This document shows, one piece after another, positions 18,127-28,367 of a stretch of 53,425 nt of DNA; position 1 is the first letter of the stretch; each line of letters begins with the position of its first letter. The notes under the pieces are model-generated. The model made no database searches and was not told where the DNA came from. It worked only from the letters and a program-made list of their open reading frames with translations. A program made the position numbers and the translations under genes. This DNA is from Bacteroidales bacterium (lineage in GTDB: Bacteria; Bacteroidota; Bacteroidia; Bacteroidales; JAEINX01). Location: contig JAEINX010000014.1 in the NCBI GenBank assembly GCA_016342645.1, positions 1-53,425 of the forward strand. Direction: 5' to 3'.

Positions 18127-19308
18127 TTAGAATGCATCAAAATTAAATAGCAAAGAAAAACGAAGTGTGTTTTCCAATGGATTATGTTGTTCGAGTGGAA
18201 TCAAATAAGCAAAATCCAGTCCAAATACATTATACCTTAAACCTGCACCGAGAGTAAAATATTTACGATTTCCTTTTGATTTATCTTCATAAAAGAAACC
18301 ACCTCTTAATGCAAATTGTTTATCGTACCAGTATTCTGCTCCAATTGAAAAGCTAAACTCACGCATTTCTTCGCTAAATCCTCCGGGAGCATCATAAAAT
18401 GATTGTAGCATACCTGAAATTACAGAAACATCAGGGTCTCTACCTTCAAGAATAACTTGTTTGCCGTTTATATAAACCGGTGACCCTGCAGAATCTGTTT
18501 CATAGATAGGAGGAGTTGGAACCAAAAGTTTGTTAACATCGATCATAAATGACAAGGAATTATAGTCATCTAAATCCAGTGTCAAAGAAGGCCCAAAACG
18601 AAGATTGGTAGGGATAAATTCTTTCACTTCATTATCGGAATAAGAAATTTTTGACCCTATATTTGAAATATTAATACCCCATGCAAATTTTCCGTCCATA
18701 TTACCGAGAACAATGTCATCTTGCCAATAAACGGCAACATCAGCGGCAATTGAATTTCCGGGATGAGTTGCAACAGCGCCTACATATTGCCCTTGTGTAA
18801 GGTTTGAGTTAATGTAACGAGCTGCAATCGCACCTGATAATTTATCAGATAATTTCCTTGAGTAAGTAGCATCAATTGAAAATTCACTTGGTTTGTAATC
18901 ACCTATTCGTCCTCCATTAACATCGGTAAAAGTGATATCACCGAGAGAAAAATATAATAATGAAGCTCCAATAACTTGCCTATCATCAATTCGATAGTAA
19001 CCAGAAACATAAGCAAGGTTGATATCGTTTACTAAAGCTCTTAACCATGGGCTATAAGAAACTGAGAATCCCATTTTCTTATCAATAAAGGCATACTTGG
19101 CAGGATTCCAGTGCATTGAACTTGCATCAGGTGTTGAAGAAACTCCTGCATCTCCCATAGCTCCTGCTCTGGCATCGGGAGCTATTAATAAGAATGGAAC
19201 TGCTGTTGTAATTGTATTCAGATCTCGGCCAACATAATCACTGTTTTGAGAATGACCCGAAAACATAGCAAAAATAAGAGCGATTGCTACTAAGATTTTA
19301 TAATTCAT
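18127..19308 (-). CDS. porV: type IX secretion system outer membrane protein PorV (LptO)
   Basis: A 393-residue FadL-like outer membrane beta-barrel. The start at 19308 (NYKILVAIALIFAMFSGHSQ signal peptide) is preferred over 19347, which would add a basic leader. The diagnostic PorV N-terminus is present: GRDLNTITTAVPFLLIAPDARAGAMGDAG (mature residues about 1-40), then SSMHWNPAKYAF and YSPWLRALV. The barrel ends in an aromatic Phe-rich strand (RFSLLFNFDAF). Family role: it carries T9SS substrates from the translocon to the PorU sortase in the attachment complex, binding their CTDs. It lies between ispF (2-nt gap) and porU (about 140 nt). Confidence 0.96.
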   Translation of the reverse strand: MNYKILVAIALIFAMFSGHSQNSDYVGRDLNTITTAVPFLLIAPDARAGAMGDAGVSSTPDASSMHWNPAKYAFIDKKMGFSVSYSPWLRALVNDINLAYVSGYYRIDDRQVIGASLLYFSLGDITFTDVNGGRIGDYKPSEFSIDATYSRKLSDKLSGAIAARYINSNLTQGQYVGAVATHPGNSIAADVAVYWQDDIVLGNMDGKFAWGINISNIGSKISYSDNEVKEFIPTNLRFGPSLTLDLDDYNSLSFMIDVNKLLVPTPPIYETDSAGSPVYINGKQVILEGRDPDVSVISGMLQSFYDAPGGFSEEMREFSFSIGAEYWYDKQFALRGGFFYEDKSKGNRKYFTLGAGLRYNVFGLDFAYLIPLEQHNPLENTLRFSLLFNFDAF

Positions 19309-19449
19309 TTTTAATTTTCTTTTTATCATTTTTGTTAAATTAAGCATTGATTTTCTTATGTATTTAATTGATAAATATCTCTTTTTTTTTGGATAGCAAA
19401 ATAACGAAGATAATTTTTAAATATTGCATTTAAATTTTGGAATACTTTT

Positions 19450-22400
19450 TTAGATTATAACCAATTTTTGTGTTTGCTCAGCAATGAAATCATCTTTTTG
19501 CACAAGTATTTTATAAATATATATTCCATTTTTCAATTTTTCGCCATTATCGTTTCTTCCATCCCATTTTATTGGTTCTATTTCAAAATTGTCAGATTTA
19601 ACATTTCTATTAATAGTTTTTACAAGTTGCCCCTGAATTGAGAATATTTTGATACTAACATCATAAAAACTTATAGCTTTATTGTGATAAAAAATAAATT
19701 CAGTTGAATTTTTAAATGGATTGGGCTGATTAATCACATGACTTAAAACCAATTTCGCATTTATATCAACAAAAAAATCTATTTTCACTTCTGAAGAATT
19801 GCCACAAACATCCCATACTTTAAAATTTATTTTATGCTCGCCGTATGACAAGTTTGTAAAAGGATAAACAATTTTTCCTGACTGATAGGAATCGGGATTA
19901 GGAACAAAGTGTTCATTTAAAATTATTTGTTGCCTGTAATCGTCATCCAAAACAGCTATAATATCTCTTCCAAAACCATCACCTGACAGATTTATTCCAT
20001 TCTCATCAAAGACAGAAACATACATAATGGGATTATTGCTTGTAACATCTCCTGAAACAAAATCCTCTTTTTCGAGATAAATTGAAACTTCGGGCCCCAA
20101 AACATCTACGGGAGCAGAATGATCGACTCCTCCCAAAATTATATCTTGTTCCGAGCCTGTTGCATCAATATAATCATTATTAGCATAATAACTAATCAAG
20201 CCAAAACCATATTGAGGTGTAAGATAATCAGGAACAACAAAAGTAAATGAAAATTCGCCATTTTTAACGATGCATTTTCCTTTATACAAAATTTTATCTC
20301 TTATTAAAAATTCTCTTGGGTAGCTATCTGAATTATTTCCAAGCGTCTTATTAACTGTAGGTTTATCATAAACTATCGGAAAAATATCTCCATTGAAATC
20401 TGTAACTTTTTGCCCATCATTTTCAATAATTCCATTGATAGTAACTTTAGAAAAAGCTTTTAATGTGTCGTTAAATTCCGAAATCGGAACATCGTTAATA
20501 AATGTTGTAGAAATTTTATATTTTGGATATGTTAATTTAAGTGCAGGATCACCAAACAAGGTAATGTTTCTTGCATTACTAATTTGAGGAGTTTTAGATA
20601 AACGGTATATATCGCCTATTGAATAATATTCTCCATCATTTTTTTTATATACATAACTAACAAATCTTTTATTTAAATGTTGATTATAAGTTGAAAAAGC
20701 CAGTCGAGTAGTTGTTATTAAAGCAATTGCACCTCCATTTGGGCTTAAAAACATAATTTCTCCTGCCGATTTCATTCCGGGATTGTCATAGCGGCTAAAT
20801 TCGCAGGTGGCTGTCATAAACATTGAAAGTTTGTTAATGTTTTTCCAATTTACAATATCTGAAATTTCCAGAACATGCTCATCTGACCATCCTACTTCGC
20901 TACCATGGCCGATATAATCAATTATAAAAGCACCTTTTTCAACTTGCTCATTTATTGCTTTATTCACTTCGGGATATCTCTCACCATAAATCCCCTTAAC
21001 CTGATTATATGCATCTAAGTAAATTTTATTAATATTCAATACATCTTGCTCGGCTTGTATGATATCACTCAATTCTTCAGCATGAGAAACGTATGCATTT
21101 TTACCCTCATCATCAGCAACAAAACAAATACGATTTTTCCAATCACCCATAACATCCTGTGATTCTGAAGCATAAATTTGGATTTTATTAATTACATTTT
21201 GAGCCTCTTCGACCGTATTAACAGGAAGCCTACCAACTCCTATATCTAAAGTGCCATTGGCTTTATATCCTTCATCATAGTCGAGAATCCCAAAAAAGTC
21301 ATCGCAAACGTATGATGTAACCATTCTTAAAGATTCCAAAGTTTGAAAAGTCGGGATGAAATTTGAAAAAATATCAATCCTATTTTTATAATCATAGGAA
21401 CCATCACCAAACAATAGAAGATATTTGGGTTTTTGTTCTTCCGATGCTCTATCATAAATCATTTTAACGAAGTCGCGGATTGCCGAAATATCTTGTGATC
21501 CTGACGAAAATTCATTATAAATTCGATTTGGAGTAGTTACCAAGTAAGATAAACCATCCTTTTCAAGGTGAAAATCACCAACCCATTTTGCCTCATTAAT
21601 AAAATCGGGATGAGAAATAATAATATAATCAGTATTTCCGACTGCATGTAAGTCTTGATTATCAACCTTTTCAATAAATTCAGGTGAATAATAAAAACTT
21701 CCATCGAAAGCAATGAATTGCCGTAATGAATCGGTGGGAAGGGTAAAAATTAGGGAATCATTAATTAAATCGGCATTAATTTCCATAACACTATCAATAT
21801 GGCTAACATCCCAAATATTTACATTCTCTGAAGCATCCGACAATTTAAATCTTGCAATTTTTCCATTGCCAAACGAATTAATATCTCTAAACCTTAATTG
21901 GCTTCCGCAAAATTTCAAATGACGCCGCAAATTAAAGTACATATAATCCATCCAACCAATTGATGATGAAGTTGGTTTATCATAGTTCACAGTGACAATA
22001 TTTATTGAATCTTCGGGGAGATATGAGAACTTTTTATCGGCAACGTTGCCATAAACATTTTCGCTATGTGGAGTAATTCTCATTTCGTATTTTTCTTCTC
22101 CATTCAAAAAGAAATTAAAATAACTATACTCCGTTGAGTGAGCGACCATATACATTTTCACCAATACTTCAACATCGGTACAGATATTTGGGAAGATAAA
22201 AGGAAAATCATAAGAAAGTTGATTTTCAAATCTTTCACCAAACCATTTTTTCCCAGATTTGATAACATTTTCAAAATCTTCTTCATGGTAAGCATAATCA
22301 CTAAAAGTGGTAACATAATTCGTAGGCTCAGCAATTATTGATTCTGAGGTTTGAATCCTTTTTCCGGGCCCTAAGTCTGCTGTTATAAAATAATATGTAT

Positions 22401-23253
22401 GATCGGAGTAAATATTTTTTTCATGCTCAAATCTTTTTTGAACTTCATTGTAATTCCATTTTACCTGAGATTCGGCATAAAACAAAATATAATCATCCTC
22501 GTCAAATGATCCGTCTTCTTCACCAATAACTTTAATTGCGTTTTCAAGTAGATCATCAATTCTTAACCCACTATTTGCTTCAGGTAACATTCCCGTACCG
22601 TTTCCATAAATTCTTAAATCACGAGGATTTAACGATTCAATATCTAATCCCATTGAAATCAGATTATTGTAAGAAATTTTATGGATGCCATAATCCTTAG
22701 CTCTAATTTTGTACCAATTACCTAAGCTTAATACCGAATGATCGGTATAAACCCTGCTTTTTATTGGGTTCAGGCAATTTTGAATTGGTATTATTTTTTT
22801 TTGAATTTCGAAAGAAATAACTTTTTCAAATTTTCCGGAAACAGGATTTTTACGTATCGGACAAAATGAAAGGCAGGCATAGTATTGTCCGCGTCCAATT
22901 GATATGTCTGAATTTATAATAATTTCATCAGAAATTTTTTCAATATCTTCGTTTTTTAAAATATCTATTTCCGCAAGAAAATCAAATACTATATTATTCA
23001 ATTCAAATTCAACTTTAGTGTTTTTTGAATCAAGCTTGAATCTTTCGAAATAAAATGGTAAAAATCCTGAGTCGTCTTTAAAAATTGCGTTTTCAAAAAC
23101 CAATATTTCAACAGATTGATCTTTCGAAACTGTCATTTTTTCAGGGTTTTCCCATTTTATGTTTCTATTAAGATTTTGAGAAAAAAGCAAAACAGGAATA
23201 AAAAAAAGCGGAAGAATTATTTGAAGTATTTTTAACATTTTTTTTCGATTCAT
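19450..23253 (-). CDS. porU: type IX secretion system sortase PorU (C25 family)
   Basis: A 1267-residue exported cysteine protease-like sortase. It has a signal peptide (about 1-25) and a PorU-type N-terminal region containing SLGNWYKIRAKDYGIHKISY and RIYGNGTGMLPE (about 178-225). A gingipain-like C25 domain (about 540-900) carries His783 (YIGHGSEVGW) and Cys817 (TATCEFSRYD). A C-terminal Ig-like/CTD region follows (NQPNPFKNSTEFIF ... GIYIYKI). Family role: it removes the CTD of T9SS cargo at the cell surface and attaches the cargo to A-LPS or an equivalent anchor; its own CTD is retained. It is the copy adjacent to porV, so I name this one porU. Only 2 nt separate it from a second, complete paralogue upstream. 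Confidence 0.93.
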   Translation of the reverse strand: MNRKKMLKILQIILPLFFIPVLLFSQNLNRNIKWENPEKMTVSKDQSVEILVFENAIFKDDSGFLPFYFERFKLDSKNTKVEFELNNIVFDFLAEIDILKNEDIEKISDEIIINSDISIGRGQYYACLSFCPIRKNPVSGKFEKVISFEIQKKIIPIQNCLNPIKSRVYTDHSVLSLGNWYKIRAKDYGIHKISYNNLISMGLDIESLNPRDLRIYGNGTGMLPEANSGLRIDDLLENAIKVIGEEDGSFDEDDYILFYAESQVKWNYNEVQKRFEHEKNIYSDHTYYFITADLGPGKRIQTSESIIAEPTNYVTTFSDYAYHEEDFENVIKSGKKWFGERFENQLSYDFPFIFPNICTDVEVLVKMYMVAHSTEYSYFNFFLNGEEKYEMRITPHSENVYGNVADKKFSYLPEDSINIVTVNYDKPTSSSIGWMDYMYFNLRRHLKFCGSQLRFRDINSFGNGKIARFKLSDASENVNIWDVSHIDSVMEINADLINDSLIFTLPTDSLRQFIAFDGSFYYSPEFIEKVDNQDLHAVGNTDYIIISHPDFINEAKWVGDFHLEKDGLSYLVTTPNRIYNEFSSGSQDISAIRDFVKMIYDRASEEQKPKYLLLFGDGSYDYKNRIDIFSNFIPTFQTLESLRMVTSYVCDDFFGILDYDEGYKANGTLDIGVGRLPVNTVEEAQNVINKIQIYASESQDVMGDWKNRICFVADDEGKNAYVSHAEELSDIIQAEQDVLNINKIYLDAYNQVKGIYGERYPEVNKAINEQVEKGAFIIDYIGHGSEVGWSDEHVLEISDIVNWKNINKLSMFMTATCEFSRYDNPGMKSAGEIMFLSPNGGAIALITTTRLAFSTYNQHLNKRFVSYVYKKNDGEYYSIGDIYRLSKTPQISNARNITLFGDPALKLTYPKYKISTTFINDVPISEFNDTLKAFSKVTINGIIENDGQKVTDFNGDIFPIVYDKPTVNKTLGNNSDSYPREFLIRDKILYKGKCIVKNGEFSFTFVVPDYLTPQYGFGLISYYANNDYIDATGSEQDIILGGVDHSAPVDVLGPEVSIYLEKEDFVSGDVTSNNPIMYVSVFDENGINLSGDGFGRDIIAVLDDDYRQQIILNEHFVPNPDSYQSGKIVYPFTNLSYGEHKINFKVWDVCGNSSEVKIDFFVDINAKLVLSHVINQPNPFKNSTEFIFYHNKAISFYDVSIKIFSIQGQLVKTINRNVKSDNFEIEPIKWDGRNDNGEKLKNGIYIYKILVQKDDFIAEQTQKLVII

Positions 23254-23255
23254 AT

Positions 23256-26200
23256 TTATTTCAAAATTACAAGTTTTTCAACTTTCTCAGAACTTTTACC
23301 TGTAAAATCCGAAACTTTAATTTTATAAACATATAATCCTCTGGCAATAGGTGCCCCGTTATCAGAAGTGCCATACCATTCAATTGGATTTGACCTAAAT
23401 CCGGAGGTGCTCAAATTAGCTCTTATTGTTTTAACTAATTTCCCCGCTAACGAAAATATTTGGATTTCAACTCTCAAATCACTATTTGCTTGATTATGTT
23501 CAAAAACAAATGATGTTTTATCTTTAAATGGATTAGGATAATTCATGAGATTTTCGATAGCCATAGTTTCAGATTCAGCTACAACAAATTCGGTATATGC
23601 TTTTGAAGAATTATTATTTACATCCCAAACTTTTAAATTTAATGTGTGACGTCCATTACTCAGGTTTCTAAAAGGATAAGCAATACTTCCTTTTTGATAG
23701 CTGTTAATATCCGATTCATAATATTCGTTCAAAACAATTTGGTTTTCGGAATTATTATCAAGAATTGCAACAATATCATGTCCTATACCACTTCCAACCG
23801 TATTTATTCCTGTTGAATCGGTAACAAAAGCAAGCAGGTAAGGATCCTGATCGGTTATTCCACCGAAAACAAAATTTTCATCATTCATAAAAAGCTCAAT
23901 ATTAGGCCCGTTTAAATCGGGAATAATGTTATTGGAATTTCCTCCAACAACAATACTGTCAAAATACCCACTTGCATCGTTATCAATATCATTGTTAGCG
24001 TAATAGCTGATTTTGCCAAATCCATAATTATAAGCAATGTCTTTGGGAACAACGAAAGTAAAACTAAAATCGCCATTTTCAATTTCTGCCTTTCCTTTGT
24101 AGAGAATACTATTTTGCAAATAAAAAATTTGCTTAGAGCTTTGAGCATCCTGCCCAAGTGTCATAATTTCTGTTGGTTTATCAAATATTGTTGGAAACAG
24201 AATACCTGAATAATTTTCTAATTTTTTGCCACTATTATCAAAAATACTTCCCTCGACAGATATTTTAGATAATGCTTTCAAAGTATCTGAATTATCTGTT
24301 ATTGAGACATTATAAACATTTGTGGTTTTTATTGAATATTTTGGTAAAGCAAATCCTATTGCGGGATCACCGAACAAAATATACATTTTATCGGTATTTG
24401 AAACACTATTTTCTTCATTTTTTGCATGGCGCATTATGTCTCCGAAGTTTTTATATGTGTTACCCTGAGTATCAAATGTATATTTGTAAATTGCCTTATT
24501 AATAATTTCATTTCCGCTAATATTTGTGGGCCTGGCCGTTGTAAACATCGAAACGGCACCACCATTTGGATTAATAAAAACAAGTTCTCCGGCAGAAATA
24601 CGTTCAGGGTCATCATACCTGCTAAATTCGCAAGTAGCTGTAATGAAAACAGAAAGTTTATCAAGATTTTTCCAATTTATTATATCAGAAATATTTAAGA
24701 CTCTTTCATGTGCCCAACCAACTTCTCCACCGTGTCCCATGTAATTCATAATCAAATTACCTTTTTCCATTCGATTATTTATTGCAGTGGTTACTTCCGG
24801 ATAACGTTCTCCTCCCGGCGTAGAAACCTGAGGATAAGCGTCTAAATATATTTTATCAATATTTATATTTTTATTATAGCTCTCTAAAAAACCTGAAACT
24901 TTTTCACATGAATTAAAATGCCTGTCACTTTCCTCATCATCGGCAACAAAACAAACGACATTTCGCCAATCGCCCATATTTTCCTGATTGTTCGTAATAT
25001 ATAATTCCGTTTTATCAACAACTTTTTTAATGTCATCAAGATTATCAATTGGGAAACGGCCGAGGGAAACATCAAGAAGATCAGATGATCCGCTTCCTTC
25101 ATTATCATCAAGAAATGCAAAATAATCATCCGATGCAATTGATGAAATAGGCCGTAATGATTGACTTGTTTCCCAGGTTGGAACTAAATTAGTATTATCA
25201 ATAATTCTGTCCTTATAATCATATGAAGCATCACCAAAAAATATCACATATTGGATTTCATTGCCCTGTTCGGCTCTGTCATAAAACATTTTAATGAAAT
25301 CTTTAATAGCCGTAACATCCTGTCTTCCTGAAGAAAATTCGTTATAAATTTTCTGTGGTGTAACTAAATAAACATCGTAATTATCAATATCTCTGTGTAA
25401 TTGAGCTAATCGTTCGGCTTCCGTAAGAAATTCAGGCGGATGAATAATAAGCATATCAATATCTCCAACAGAATGAAGATTTTGATTTTCGAGTTTTTCA
25501 AAATTTGTGATTGAAAAATATGATGAACCATCGTAAGCAATAAATTGTAAAAGCGAATCGGTGGCCAGTTTAAATACTAAATTATTTCCTGAAGAGGAAG
25601 TATTTATTATTTTTGGTTCAAGAGGATCTGTAATATTGAGAACCTTGACCGACTGTGTAGCATTTCTTAATTCAAACTCGGTAACTTTATTGATTCCAAT
25701 TGAATAAGGGTCTCTAAAACTCATTTGTCCGCCTGTAAAAATTAAATTTCTTATAGCATTAAGTTCAATGTAATCAAGCCAACCGACAGATGATGCTTCA
25801 GTTTTTGTATAGGAAATCTTAATAATGTTACTGGAACCGGATGTAGGAAAATATTCAGAGCTTGACCCTTCATTAGCATAAATGCTAAATGGTACTTTTG
25901 AAATGGCATTAACACTCTCTTCAACAACTAAATTTCCATTAGCATATATTTTAAAATAACTTCTATTTTCCGACCTTGCCGCAACTCGATAACGTAAATT
26001 AACACTATCATCATTAATTATATTTGGAAAATCGAAAGGAAACTCATAAGTAGTAATGTTTTCAAATTTTTCACCAAACCAATCTTTCCCCGATTTTATC
26101 AGATTATATTCTTCGATTTCATGAGCCTTAAAATCTACAAACTCATTTGCTTGATTGGTAATAGGTAAAGAGGATTGCTGTTGTATTGCAATTCGCTTTC

Positions 26201-27089
26201 CAGCTTCGTTAGCAACCGTAAGAAAATAATAATTCAAATCGGAATAAAGATTTACTTCATGTTCAAATCTCTTGAATTCCTGAATACCGTTATATTCCCA
26301 TTTGTCGGAAGATTCGGCATAAAATAAAATATAATCACTTTGGTCGAAACTGCTATCATCTTCGCCTACAACTATGATAGAATTTTCCTGCAAATCATTA
26401 TATCTGAAAACACTATTTTTTTCCGGTAACATACCTCCGCCATTACCATAAATTTTTATGTTTTTCGGATTAATTGAACTTGGATTTATCCCCATGCTTG
26501 ACAAAACCTCATAAGAAATTTTATACATACCTGTAGATTCAACTCCAAGTTTATACCAATCACCTGTTGCAAGTACTGAGTTATCAGGATATGTTCTTGA
26601 GCTTGATTTTAATACCGGGCTGAGATTTTCAACAATTTTGATATTCAATTTAAACGAAACAAGCTTTTCGAATTTTCCGGTTAAAGAATTTTTCCTTATT
26701 GGAACAAAAGAAAGCCCTGCATAAGGAATTTTTCGCTCCATTAATAAAGATATTGAAATTTGAATTTCGTTATTAGAAAAATTTTCCTGCTGCAATAATC
26801 TCAATTCATCAGCATTTACTTCTTCAAAAATTTTATTTTTCAATGAAACCTTAATTTCATCATTTGCCGAATTCAATAAAAATTTTTCAAAATAAGAGGG
26901 CAACACATTTGTTTCAGGCTTGTAAACTGCACCGGAAAAAGATATTCTCTCATAAGAATCCTCAATCGTATAATAGTTATTTTCAATACCTGTCCATTCG
27001 ATTAATGTTAGATAACTCTTTTCCTGAGAAATTGCAAAAAAAGGCAAAACAGCTAATGAAATATATAAAATTTTAATTTTCCACTTCAT
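23256..27089 (-). CDS. second PorU-like C25 sortase paralogue
   Basis: A 1277-residue protein with the same architecture as its neighbour from end to end. It has a signal peptide (start chosen at 27089, KWKIKILYISLAVLPFFAISQ), PorU N-terminal motifs (ATGDWYKLGVESTGMYKISY, KIYGNGGGMLPEKN), and a C25 domain with His786 (YMGHGGEVGW) and Cys820 (TATCEFSRYD). The C-terminal NYPNPFKDKTSFVF ... GLYVYKIKV ends in a sorting-type domain. Both catalytic residues are kept and there is no frameshift, so it should be functional. Most T9SS genomes are described with one PorU. This looks like a tandem duplication followed by divergence, perhaps with different cargo or anchor preference (inference). It is the first gene of the minus-strand unit and is divergent from the porP-like gene. 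Confidence 0.9.
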   Translation of the reverse strand: MKWKIKILYISLAVLPFFAISQEKSYLTLIEWTGIENNYYTIEDSYERISFSGAVYKPETNVLPSYFEKFLLNSANDEIKVSLKNKIFEEVNADELRLLQQENFSNNEIQISISLLMERKIPYAGLSFVPIRKNSLTGKFEKLVSFKLNIKIVENLSPVLKSSSRTYPDNSVLATGDWYKLGVESTGMYKISYEVLSSMGINPSSINPKNIKIYGNGGGMLPEKNSVFRYNDLQENSIIVVGEDDSSFDQSDYILFYAESSDKWEYNGIQEFKRFEHEVNLYSDLNYYFLTVANEAGKRIAIQQQSSLPITNQANEFVDFKAHEIEEYNLIKSGKDWFGEKFENITTYEFPFDFPNIINDDSVNLRYRVAARSENRSYFKIYANGNLVVEESVNAISKVPFSIYANEGSSSEYFPTSGSSNIIKISYTKTEASSVGWLDYIELNAIRNLIFTGGQMSFRDPYSIGINKVTEFELRNATQSVKVLNITDPLEPKIINTSSSGNNLVFKLATDSLLQFIAYDGSSYFSITNFEKLENQNLHSVGDIDMLIIHPPEFLTEAERLAQLHRDIDNYDVYLVTPQKIYNEFSSGRQDVTAIKDFIKMFYDRAEQGNEIQYVIFFGDASYDYKDRIIDNTNLVPTWETSQSLRPISSIASDDYFAFLDDNEGSGSSDLLDVSLGRFPIDNLDDIKKVVDKTELYITNNQENMGDWRNVVCFVADDEESDRHFNSCEKVSGFLESYNKNINIDKIYLDAYPQVSTPGGERYPEVTTAINNRMEKGNLIMNYMGHGGEVGWAHERVLNISDIINWKNLDKLSVFITATCEFSRYDDPERISAGELVFINPNGGAVSMFTTARPTNISGNEIINKAIYKYTFDTQGNTYKNFGDIMRHAKNEENSVSNTDKMYILFGDPAIGFALPKYSIKTTNVYNVSITDNSDTLKALSKISVEGSIFDNSGKKLENYSGILFPTIFDKPTEIMTLGQDAQSSKQIFYLQNSILYKGKAEIENGDFSFTFVVPKDIAYNYGFGKISYYANNDIDNDASGYFDSIVVGGNSNNIIPDLNGPNIELFMNDENFVFGGITDQDPYLLAFVTDSTGINTVGSGIGHDIVAILDNNSENQIVLNEYYESDINSYQKGSIAYPFRNLSNGRHTLNLKVWDVNNNSSKAYTEFVVAESETMAIENLMNYPNPFKDKTSFVFEHNQANSDLRVEIQIFSLAGKLVKTIRANLSTSGFRSNPIEWYGTSDNGAPIARGLYVYKIKVSDFTGKSSEKVEKLVILK

Positions 27090-27321
27090 GTTTGTATCAT
27101 TAATATAATAAAACAAATACTTTTAACGTAATTAATTAAGCATGATTTTATAATACCAAATATTGATTAAAAACCGCTTAATAGTAAATTATCCTTTTAA
27201 CGCTCTGAAAGAGCTAATATTGTTAATATATCATGGAAAGAATGAGAAATTATTATCAATAATGAAATTATTTGTAATATTGTCGGCAAAAAATTTTTTG
27301 CAAATTATTGCAGTAATTAAC

Positions 27322-28320
27322 ATGAAAAAGAAATTATTGACCTTAATAATAATTTCTATATTTTTTATTATGAGTTCAGCATATTCTCAAGATCCGGGTT
27401 TTTCGCAATTTTATGCTAATCCGGTTTATTTGAATCCAGCTTTGGCAGGCTCAAGTGATTGCGGACGCCTATCGCTAAATTATAATAATCAATGGCCCGG
27501 CATAAATAATTCTTTTGTTACTTACAGTGTTTCCTATGATCAGTTTGTTGAAAAATTATCAGGAGGTTTAGGGATAATTATGAATTTTGACGTCGCAGGT
27601 GACGGGGTTCTAAAGACAAGTAGCATATGCGGAAGCTATTCATACAAGTTTCAGGTTAATGAAAATTTATTCATAAATGCAGCAATGCAGGGAGGATATT
27701 ATAATAAACAATTAGATTCGGATAAGCTTGTTTTTGGAAGTGATGTTGATCCTTCAGATCCTAATTTTGGAACACAGGAAACGGTTCCGGAAAATTTGAG
27801 TTTTGGTTTTGCTGATTTTGCCACAGGAATTTTGCTTGCAATAAATGATAATATTTTTGCCGGTTTTGCTGCCCATCATTTAAGTCAACCAAATATTAGT
27901 TTTTATAAATCTGATGATTCAAAATTAGATATTAAATATACTGCACATGCAGGAGCAAGATTTAACTTAAGTCAATCTAATTACAAAAGAAGTAAAGAAG
28001 ATTATAAGCAAGCTTCGGTTTCACCAAATGTTTTATATCAAAAACAGGGTGATTTTCAACAATTAAATTTAGGAGTTTATTTTAATCTTTTTCCTTTTGT
28101 TTTCGGCACATGGTACAGACATGCTTTTGAGAATCCAAATGCCGTAACAGTTTTATTGGGCTTACAATATCAAAAGTTTAATATTGGGTATAGTTATGAT
28201 TATGCTGTATCAAAGTTGAATAGGGTTTCAGATGGTTCCCATGAAATATCATTTACATGGCACTTTAATTGCAACAAAAAAATTAATAGATACGAAGCAA
28301 TAAAATGCCCATCATTTTAG
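27322..28320 (+). CDS. PorP/SprF-family type IX secretion outer membrane protein
   Basis: A 332-residue protein from the ATG at 27322, which directly precedes a signal peptide (KKKLLTLIIISIFFIMSSAYSQ). An in-frame ATG at 27163 would add 53 residues with no such leader. The mature N-terminus DPGFSQFYANPVYLNPALAGS is the hallmark of the PorP/SprF family, which forms an outer membrane beta-barrel associated with the T9SS or with adhesin secretion. The body is a beta-rich barrel, with strands such as LGVYFNLFPFVFGTWYRH and NIGYSYDYAVS. PorP proteins are often multicopy, so this may be a paralogue with a dedicated partner rather than the core PorP. No gliding-type adhesin gene with a type B CTD is adjacent. 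Confidence 0.9.
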   Translation: MKKKLLTLIIISIFFIMSSAYSQDPGFSQFYANPVYLNPALAGSSDCGRLSLNYNNQWPGINNSFVTYSVSYDQFVEKLSGGLGIIMNFDVAGDGVLKTSSICGSYSYKFQVNENLFINAAMQGGYYNKQLDSDKLVFGSDVDPSDPNFGTQETVPENLSFGFADFATGILLAINDNIFAGFAAHHLSQPNISFYKSDDSKLDIKYTAHAGARFNLSQSNYKRSKEDYKQASVSPNVLYQKQGDFQQLNLGVYFNLFPFVFGTWYRHAFENPNAVTVLLGLQYQKFNIGYSYDYAVSKLNRVSDGSHEISFTWHFNCNKKINRYEAIKCPSF

Positions 28321-28367
28321 TTAATAGGATTAAATATCAAAAAAGTATATTAATAAAAAAAACAAAC

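Noticed and set aside
24426..24744. Plus-strand frames of 72-90 codons antisense to the porU paralogue
   Set aside because: They are shadows of a well-supported long gene and lack domain or signal features.
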